Below are positions 54,304 to 60,225 of a DNA stretch of 60,225 bases, one piece after another. The stretch lies in NCBI GenBank assembly GCA_022703375.1, contig JAKLDS010000007.1:1-60225 (forward strand), written 5' to 3'. Numbering within the stretch: the first letter of the stretch is position 1; the number at the start of each line of letters is the position of its first letter. The notes beneath the pieces are model-generated. The model saw only the letters and a list, made by a program, of their open reading frames with translations. It did no database searches and was not told where the DNA came from. Source of the stretch: Deltaproteobacteria bacterium. Its GTDB lineage: Bacteria > Desulfobacterota > Syntrophia > Syntrophales > Smithellaceae. Made by a program: the position numbers and the translations under genes.

Positions 54304-54522
54304 TTAAATGTTGCCGTCGGGTATAGCCTCGTGGGCTTTTCTGCCGTGAACCCTCTCGTAAGCCCGACAGAAAGGACATAAACTGCTTTCGATTGTTTTG
54401 ACGAATTGGAAAACGATGCCCTTTTGTTTTTTGCGGGCATAACGGCAGACCGTGCAGTTTTCACAAACTCTGGCCATCTTTAAATCATTTGCTCTAATTG
54501 ATTTTTCCGGCATAAATGGCAT
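54304..54522 (-). CDS. small cysteine-rich protein
   Basis: 72 residues with two close Cys pairs: ARVCENCTVCRYARKK and SSLCPFCRAYERVHG. Spacing CxxC and CxxC suggests a zinc-ribbon or Fe-S/redox site. It lies 24 bases upstream (in transcription terms, after) the NtrC-type regulator, on the same strand, and probably shares its transcript. Ends in TAA. No family recognised. An internal Met (17) is an alternative start. Confidence 0.55.
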   Translation of the reverse strand: MPFMPEKSIRANDLKMARVCENCTVCRYARKKQKGIVFQFVKTIESSLCPFCRAYERVHGRKAHEAIPDGNI

Positions 54523-54546
54523 ATTCTCCTGACTCGCTTTTGCCTG

Positions 54547-55911
54547 CTATTTGCGCAGATTATATTTTATCATTTTCAACTGCAACCCTTTGCGGCTTAG
54601 ACCCAGTTCTTTGGCCGCTTTGGTGACATTACCGCCTGATTCTTCCAGGCATCTGATAATCATCTGCCGTTCGACATTTTCCATCTGGTTGCGGACGACA
54701 TCCTTCAGCGGTTTGCCGTCTTCCGTTACTGCGTCAGTCTGTGCGGTCATGCTTGATTTGAGCTCTTCCGGCAATTCGGCTACGGTTATGACATTACTTT
54801 TAGCCATCAGCATTATTCGCTCCAGCAGATTTTCCAGCTCGCGGATGTTACCGGGCCACTGATAAGACAGGAAAAGACGCAGTACCTCTTCATCGGTGCC
54901 CGTTATTTTCAGCCCCAGTTTTTTGTTGATCTTATCAATGAAGTAATCGACGAAGGAAGGTATGTCTTCCTGGCGATCCCGCAGCGGCGGCATAACCAGC
55001 GGAAAGACATTGAGCCGATAATATAAATCTTCCCGGAATCTGCCGTCACGTACATCCTGTTGCAGATTTTTATTGGTGGCGGCGATAATCCGCACATCAA
55101 CCTTGATTGTCTTGAGCCCGCCTACTCTTTCAAATTCCTGTTCCTGAATGACGCGCAGCAGTTTTACCTGCATATCGCGCGGGATTTCGCCGACTTCGTC
55201 GAGAAACAGAGTTCCTTTGTGCGCCAGCTCGAATTTACCGGGCTTGGTGATGGAGGCTCCCGTGAAGGCTCCCTTTTCATAACCGAAAAGTTCGCTCTCC
55301 ATCAGTGTTTCGGCAATCGCCGCACAGTTAATTTTGATTAACGGATTATTTTTCCGCGGCGAATTAAAGTGAATTGCCTCGGCCACCACTTCCTTGCCGG
55401 TGCCTGTTTCACCGGTAATCAAGACGGTTGTTGTTGAGGGAGAGACACGTTTGACGGCGTCGAATATTTCCAACATTTTTTTGCTGTTGCCGACGATGCC
55501 GCCGCGATCAATCTCGTCAGGGGGCAGAATCAATTCACTTTCGTTGAGGGTGCGTGTTTTTATCGCCTTGGCAATGATATTTTTCAGATCAGCAAGTTCA
55601 AAAGGCTTCATGATATAATCCAGCGCACCTTTTTTTAAGGCTTCCACGGCGGTGGCAACCGTACCGTGGGCGGTAATCATAATAACTGGAATTTTGGGAT
55701 ATTTGTTTGTGATGTGGTCGAGCAGCTCCATGCCGTTAATGCTGGGCATTTTTAAATCGGTGATGACGACGGATACCGGCTTGGCCTGCAATATTTGAAT
55801 TGCTTCCCGGCCGTCGGCGGCAGCTGTAACTTCAAAGCCCTCTTTCTTGAGCATGGCCGAAAGAACAAGCCGCATATTCAGTTCATCATCGACTATCAGG
55901 ATTTTGTTCAT
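54547..55911 (-). CDS. NtrC-type sigma-54-dependent response regulator
   Basis: 454 residues. A receiver domain with the phospho-acceptor Asp in [11 protein letters not shown] and the Lys in YIMKPF is followed by an AAA+ domain. There Walker A is [15 protein letters not shown], the sigma-54 contact is GAFTGA (in [14 protein letters not shown]), and Walker B is [13 protein letters not shown]-terminal Fis-type helix-turn-helix ends the protein. It activates sigma-54 promoters. Its kinase is the next gene upstream, 50 bases away. Targets are unknown. Confidence 0.95.
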   Translation of the reverse strand: MNKILIVDDELNMRLVLSAMLKKEGFEVTAAADGREAIQILQAKPVSVVITDLKMPSINGMELLDHITNKYPKIPVIMITAHGTVATAVEALKKGALDYIMKPFELADLKNIIAKAIKTRTLNESELILPPDEIDRGGIVGNSKKMLEIFDAVKRVSPSTTTVLITGETGTGKEVVAEAIHFNSPRKNNPLIKINCAAIAETLMESELFGYEKGAFTGASITKPGKFELAHKGTLFLDEVGEIPRDMQVKLLRVIQEQEFERVGGLKTIKVDVRIIAATNKNLQQDVRDGRFREDLYYRLNVFPLVMPPLRDRQEDIPSFVDYFIDKINKKLGLKITGTDEEVLRLFLSYQWPGNIRELENLLERIMLMAKSNVITVAELPEELKSSMTAQTDAVTEDGKPLKDVVRNQMENVERQMIIRCLEESGGNVTKAAKELGLSRKGLQLKMIKYNLRK

Positions 55912-55961
55912 GATCTCTCAATATTATGCTTTGCCTATTAAATCAAGCCGGATGATGGGTA

Positions 55962-57485
55962 TCAACCGGAAGCATTGAAACGGATGAAAAATACGGTACC
56001 CTGGGACGGAATGGACTTGACCCGAATCATTCCGCCGTGTTCCTTGATTATCTTCCGGCAGATGGCCAGACCCAGGCCGACGCCTCTTTCCTTTGTTGTA
56101 TAAAACGGCTTAAAAATATTTTTTATCTGTTCATCGTTCATTCCCTGTCCGGTATCACGGATGGTTATGCCGACAGCCCGGCCGGCGTTCGACTCTATCC
56201 TGGCCGTGCGAAAAGTCAGCGAGCCGCCCTGTGGCATGGCTTCAATGGCGTTGAGGGCTATATTTAATATCACCTGGATCATCTGTTCTTCGTCGATATC
56301 CACCAGCGGGATGTCGTCATGCAGTTCCTTTTCTATTTTCAAGACGCTGGTGAGATGATTGACCGCAATAATGGAAATCGCTTTTTCGATTATGGGATTG
56401 ACGCTCTGAAGGCGAATATTCAGCTTTTGCGGCCGCGCGTAATTGAGAAATTTGTTGACGACGGAATTAAGTCTGTTTACTTCTTCGATTATGACATTAA
56501 GCAGTTTTTTGTGTTCTTCGGATACTGCTTCTCCTTCCAGGTATTGAGCTGCTCCCTTTATCGAGCCCAGCGGATTGCGGATTTCGTGAGCGAGGACCGG
56601 AGCCATCTCCGCCAGCAGCAGGGTTTTTTCTCTTTCCAGCTTTTCATCAAACTCATAAAGCGAAGTAAAAACATCCTGGCTGGCCGGATAAAAGAAGCTG
56701 AAGATTTTTTTCAGAATCATCTTCAGCGGGCTCAACGAAATGACAATCAGCAGGGACGCCATCACCACGATAGTGAAGGAGGGCAGCGGGCCGTCACTGA
56801 AAAAAACGGCGACCAGATAGAATATTATTGTTCCGGCCAGAGTGCTCACCATAATTATCAGGGCGCGGGCCAGAAAATCGTGGAATTCATGGAGCTGAGG
56901 ATAGGCGATAATCAACAGAAGGAAATAAAGCAACGCGGCGATAATGAGGCCGGAGACGGCGGGAAAGGAAAAGCCGAAATAACTCAAAACATCAAAACTG
57001 CTCAGGAGCGCCGCCAGAGGGCAGACATAAATAAGGTAGCCCAGGCGTTTTTTTTCCGTACTGGGCGGAAGTTTTTTTATATAAATCAACAATGCCAGAT
57101 AGCTCAAACCGAGAAGGCAATAAACGTAAATCAGTAAAGCTTCCTCGAAATATGGCCAGCGGGGCAGTGCGGTAAAAAGAGAAATGCCGCCGATGATGCT
57201 GAGAAAAACAAAGAAAAAAACAAGCCCGCGGGAAATAAAAGTTTTCTTTTGCGTAAGCTGGCGCGTAAACCACAAAGTCAGCGGCGCTATCGCCAGCATT
57301 CCCAGATACTCAATAGTTTTCCAGAAACCGGCGGCAAATATGCTCTGGAAAAAAATGCCGGTTTGTGAAAGAAAGACGGCGGCGCAAAGCGCAACAAAAG
57401 ATGTCAGCAGCTTATCTTTTCTGCCGGTAATGATTAAGGAAATTGCAATGATGAAACTTGCAGCCGCCAGTGTAAAGGAGTCCAT
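55962..57485 (-). CDS. membrane histidine kinase, partner of the NtrC-type regulator
   Basis: 507 residues. Residues 1-265 contain about eight or nine membrane helices with little loop sequence, then a linker. The H box is APVLAHEIRNPLGSIKG, the N box is NIALNAIEAMPQGG and the G boxes are IRDTGQGMN and RGVGLGLAICRKIIKE, giving a complete NtrB-like kinase core. No PAS or periplasmic sensor domain is seen, so the membrane part itself probably senses the signal. Its stop lies 50 bases from the regulator start. Confidence 0.9.
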   Translation of the reverse strand: MDSFTLAAASFIIAISLIITGRKDKLLTSFVALCAAVFLSQTGIFFQSIFAAGFWKTIEYLGMLAIAPLTLWFTRQLTQKKTFISRGLVFFFVFLSIIGGISLFTALPRWPYFEEALLIYVYCLLGLSYLALLIYIKKLPPSTEKKRLGYLIYVCPLAALLSSFDVLSYFGFSFPAVSGLIIAALLYFLLLIIAYPQLHEFHDFLARALIIMVSTLAGTIIFYLVAVFFSDGPLPSFTIVVMASLLIVISLSPLKMILKKIFSFFYPASQDVFTSLYEFDEKLEREKTLLLAEMAPVLAHEIRNPLGSIKGAAQYLEGEAVSEEHKKLLNVIIEEVNRLNSVVNKFLNYARPQKLNIRLQSVNPIIEKAISIIAVNHLTSVLKIEKELHDDIPLVDIDEEQMIQVILNIALNAIEAMPQGGSLTFRTARIESNAGRAVGITIRDTGQGMNDEQIKNIFKPFYTTKERGVGLGLAICRKIIKEHGGMIRVKSIPSQGTVFFIRFNASG

Positions 57486-57654
57486 GTAATTACTTTATAA
57501 TGCCTTTCCGGAAAAAGCTAACAAAAATTTGCCGGAAAAATTAACCTGAATTGTCAACAAACATTTCTTTCCTGCACTGAAAACAAGAAATTTATTCAGA
57601 CGTATTTTGCCAGAGGAGTTTTTTCTCTTATCATACGGTTATTTACGTTAATTG

Positions 57655-57682
57655 TTGACAACTTTTCTTTCTCTGATAAGCT
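57655..57682 (+). promoter_or_regulatory. candidate promoter of moeA
   Basis: TTGACA (57655-57660), 16 bases, then TAAGCT (57677-57682). A separate TATAAT occurs at 57692-57697 without a good -35. The gap also serves the divergent kinase gene. Confidence 0.4.
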
Positions 57683-57714
57683 TACACGCATTATAATATA
57701 ATGAGGAATGAAAA

Positions 57715-58926
57715 ATGATTTCTGTGGAAGAAGCGTCAAAAACAATCCTGATGAATTTCCGGAAACTTGGTCGGGAAAAGGTTGCTATTATTGATGCGCT
57801 GGCGCGTGTGGCAGGCGAAGATGTTTATGCGGCGTATGATATTCCCGGTGCAGCCAATTCCGCCATGGATGGCTATGCCGTTCGTCACCGGGATACCGCC
57901 GGCGCGAACAGGCGGAATCCCGTCAGCTTGAAAATAGTGGAACATATACCGGCAGGCCATGTGCCGCAAAAAAAAATCCGCAGAGGTGAAGCCGCCAGAA
58001 TTATGACAGGCGGCCTTATTCCTGCCGGCGCTGATGCCGTTATCCGCCAGGAAGATACAAAAGCCGCCGGGACGGATGTACTGGTCATTGCTGAAATTGC
58101 CGCAGGCAAGGATATCCGGTTTGCCGGCGAGGATGTGCAAAATGGCAGTCTCGTAATTTCTCAGGGGACTTTTATCAAGCCTGCGGTAATCGGTATGTTG
58201 GCCGCTCTGGGCCGCACGCAAATCAGTGTTTATCGGAGGCCGCGAGTGGCGATTATTGCCACGGGAGATGAGCTTGTTGCCGTTACCCGAAAGCCGCCTG
58301 CCGGCAAAATAATTAACAGCAACAGTTATGCACTATCCGCTCAGGTGCTGGCCTGCGGCGGCATGCCGCTAATGCTGGGAATAGCCCGCGACAGGAAAAA
58401 AGATTTACAAAGACTATTTAAATCGGCCACGGCAAGCGCTGACCTGATAATTTCATCAGGCGGTGTTTCCGTAGGCGATTTTGATTTCGTGAAAACCGTA
58501 ATGAAAGAAGGTGGCAATAGTCTGCATTTCTGGCGGGTGGCGATGAAACCGGGCAAACCGCTGGCTTTCGGAGAAATTGAAGGTGTGCCGGTGCTCGGCC
58601 TGCCGGGCAATCCGGTTTCTACGATGGTTTCCTTTGAGCAGTTTGTCCGTCCCTGCCTTTTAAAAATGCAGGGGCATGAAAATTTATTCCGTCCGCTGAT
58701 TAAGGCTGTTTTGATGGAAGAAATCAGGAAAAAGGCTGGTGCCAGGCATTTTATCAGGGCGATTGTGAAAAAAGAAAAAAACAAATATTTTGTGAGCAGC
58801 ACCGGCGGTCAGGGCTCCGGTATTTTAAGCTCAATGGTTTTAGCCAATGCTTTGATTGTGCTTGCGGAAAATGCAACTAAAGTTAAAAAGGGAAGTCTGG
58901 TTGATGTCCAACTGCTCGCTGATTGA
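57715..58926 (+). CDS. moeA: MoeA, molybdopterin molybdenumtransferase
   Basis: 403 residues. Motifs are NSAMDGYAVRH, RIMTGGLIPAGADAVIRQED, IIATGDELV, SSGGVSVGDFDFVK and MKPGKPLAFG, then LPGNPVSTMVSFEQFV. It inserts molybdate (or tungstate in some lines) into the activated pterin. A GAGG lies a few bases upstream. It precedes an aldehyde:ferredoxin oxidoreductase gene, whose tungsten/molybdenum pterin cofactor it could help finish. Confidence 0.93.
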   Translation: MISVEEASKTILMNFRKLGREKVAIIDALARVAGEDVYAAYDIPGAANSAMDGYAVRHRDTAGANRRNPVSLKIVEHIPAGHVPQKKIRRGEAARIMTGGLIPAGADAVIRQEDTKAAGTDVLVIAEIAAGKDIRFAGEDVQNGSLVISQGTFIKPAVIGMLAALGRTQISVYRRPRVAIIATGDELVAVTRKPPAGKIINSNSYALSAQVLACGGMPLMLGIARDRKKDLQRLFKSATASADLIISSGGVSVGDFDFVKTVMKEGGNSLHFWRVAMKPGKPLAFGEIEGVPVLGLPGNPVSTMVSFEQFVRPCLLKMQGHENLFRPLIKAVLMEEIRKKAGARHFIRAIVKKEKNKYFVSSTGGQGSGILSSMVLANALIVLAENATKVKKGSLVDVQLLAD

Positions 58927-58968
58927 CGAATTATTGCTCCGGCAATTAGACATGCTAATTGTTTTTAC

Positions 58969-59146
58969 GACGGATGGCGGAAACAGAGCCGGAAATATTT
59001 TGGAATAAATTTAAGGCTTGCTTCAGTCGCTTCCAAAACTCATCCGCCCACGGGCGGACTCAGACTCTTGGAATCGCTGATCTTCCGCTTCGCCTGTATT
59101 TATTTGCCAAAATATTCCCTGATTGGCTCTGTTTCCGTCATCCGTC
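58969..59146. repeat. long imperfect inverted repeat (MITE-like hairpin)
   Basis: The ends GACGGATGGCGGAAACAGAG... (58969-58990) and their complement at 59125-59146 match 21 of 22 bases. Further in, GGAAATATTTTGG pairs with a copy near 59107-59119, and the centre is CCGCCC-AC-GGGCGG. The 178-base element fills the moeA-AOR gap (58927-59247) and has no coding frame; no target-site duplication is obvious. Confidence 0.75.
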
Positions 59147-59247
59147 ATTTCTCATTTTTTTGATAAGTATATTCGTTTTAATTATTTAATTGCCGGTGTA
59201 ATAGTAAGCGATTGCCGGAAAATCAGAAAATCAAAAGGGAACAACAA

Positions 59248-60225
59248 ATGAAGTATACGAAAACACAGCTCAGCCACGGATACGCCAATCACATACTGAA
59301 CATTGATTTAGAGGAAAGCGTTGTATATATTCAGCCGCTGGATTCCGGTATCAGAGATTATTTTATCGGCGGCCGGGGGTTGGGGCTCTATCTGCTGCAT
59401 CAGGGAATTAAGGCCGGGACAACGGCTTACAGCCCGGAAAATCCGCTGATTTTTGCACCGGGGCCGCTCTCCGGCATCCCGCAATTTCCGGGAACCAGCA
59501 AGTGCATGGCCGTTTCCCTTTCGCCGCTGACTGGTATTCCGGGTGTTTCCAATTTTGGCGGTCATTTCGGCGCATATCTGAAATACGCCGGATTTGATGC
59601 TCTGGAAATAACTGGTATTGCACGGCAAGACACCATGATTGTTATTGACAGCTTCCGCGGTGAAATATCAATCGTTCCTGCCCCGGCTGTTGAACAGGTT
59701 TTTGATTTGGAGAAGGTTATCATTGAGCGATTTGTTGAAGCCGGTTACGAAAAGAAGGATATCGTTTTTCTTACAACAGGCCTTGGCGCGGCTCACACCA
59801 CCTACGGCTGTATTAACAGCCACTATTTCGATGCCACCAAACCGGTGGACGGGACGAAAGGTATTTTCCGGACCAAGCAGGCCGGCCGCACCGGTCTGGG
59901 CTCCGTTATGTCGCATAAAAAAATCCGCGCAGTTGTCGTGCTGGCGCAGTATCCTCATGGAGAAAATCCCTATGGCGCGGCAGACTGGGATATGGTGAAA
60001 CAAGCGGGATTAAAGCTCCACAGGATAGTCAAAGAAGTTGATCCTCAATCGCTCAAGATGTATCGCAAGGGCTCGGCGGGGTTGATTGCCTTCATGAATA
60101 AGGATAACTATCAATCTCTGCCGGTGAAAAATTACCAGTTAGGCTCCGACCCGCAGGCCGATAAAATCTGCGGCAAGTTTTACGCCGAGCACCTTTTCGA
60201 CCACCGCGGCATGGATGGCTGTTTT
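59248..60225 (+). CDS. aldehyde:ferredoxin oxidoreductase (3' end outside window)
   Basis: The first 326 codons of an AOR-family enzyme. HGYANHILNIDLEES, FIGGRGLGLYLLH, PGPLSGIPQFPGTSKCMAVS, GVSNFGGHFGAYLKYAGFD and TGLGSVMSHKKIRAVVV are the N-terminal pterin-binding domain patterns, and MNKDNYQSLPVKNYQLG is the family link region. The last codons MDGCF probably begin the Cys cluster for the [4Fe-4S] centre. AORs oxidise aldehydes or reduce acids with ferredoxin, using a tungsten-bispterin. AAAAGGGA precedes the ATG. Substrate unknown. Confidence 0.9.
   Translation, partial: MKYTKTQLSHGYANHILNIDLEESVVYIQPLDSGIRDYFIGGRGLGLYLLHQGIKAGTTAYSPENPLIFAPGPLSGIPQFPGTSKCMAVSLSPLTGIPGVSNFGGHFGAYLKYAGFDALEITGIARQDTMIVIDSFRGEISIVPAPAVEQVFDLEKVIIERFVEAGYEKKDIVFLTTGLGAAHTTYGCINSHYFDATKPVDGTKGIFRTKQAGRTGLGSVMSHKKIRAVVVLAQYPHGENPYGAADWDMVKQAGLKLHRIVKEVDPQSLKMYRKGSAGLIAFMNKDNYQSLPVKNYQLGSDPQADKICGKFYAEHLFDHRGMDGCF

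Overview
The window looks like the chromosome of an anaerobic, selenocysteine-using deltaproteobacterium (Desulfobacterota), possibly near the Syntrophales. The clues are inferential: two genes that read through an in-frame UGA with a SECIS-like hairpin behind it, an aldehyde:ferredoxin oxidoreductase with molybdopterin genes, an NrpR-type nitrogen regulator beside glutamate dehydrogenase, NtrC-type two-component genes, and a G+C content near one half. No rRNA is present, so taxonomy stays tentative.

Layout. 0-9.3 kb: a PAS-GGDEF cyclase cut by the window edge, rlmI, a mannose-1-phosphate guanylyltransferase, a UGA-containing heavy-metal-associated (HMA) protein that a standard gene call breaks in two, maf, the PLP homeostasis protein, a J-domain protein, and a leftward TPR / histidine kinase / response regulator-TPR operon. 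9.5-19.6 kb: a rightward cluster that looks like an acyl-lipid pathway: RND exporter fused to a methyltransferase, LpxL-like acyltransferase, a secreted small protein, an HTH-like protein, a BtrH-like acyltransferase, a two-gene ABC exporter split by a DUF559 element, an acyl carrier protein and a ketosynthase. 19.6-30 kb: leftward housekeeping genes (tRNA-Leu, secG-tpiA-gapA, alaS, recX, recA, thpR, cinA, pgpA) and a SelW-like selenoprotein. 30-38.5 kb: a LexA-type repressor with a built-in operator, two Y-family polymerases, and between them a run of small unrelated rightward genes (mazEF, a broken hydrolase, methyltransferase, flavin reductase, RsgA) separated by integron attC-like sites. 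No integrase lies in the window, so this fits a CALIN (attC cluster lacking an integrase).

38.5-60.2 kb: alpha/beta hydrolase, lolA, ilvE, comM, moaC, a membrane protein, a Fis-type protein, nrpR, gdhA, and an amino-sugar set with two glmM paralogs, a NagB-like isomerase, a beta-helix protein and pyrG. These are followed by an NtrC-type response regulator and its kinase, moeA, a long inverted repeat, and the start of an aldehyde:ferredoxin oxidoreductase that runs off the right edge. MoaC and MoeA make and load the pterin cofactor such an enzyme uses. GdhA, the GlmM pair, NagB and PyrG link nitrogen assimilation to amino sugars and CTP.

The points most worth following are the HMA selenoprotein candidate, the shared hairpin loop of the two UGA genes, the attC array, and the BtrH/ACP/ketosynthase/exporter cluster. 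All functions are read from sequence motifs; no database search was possible.
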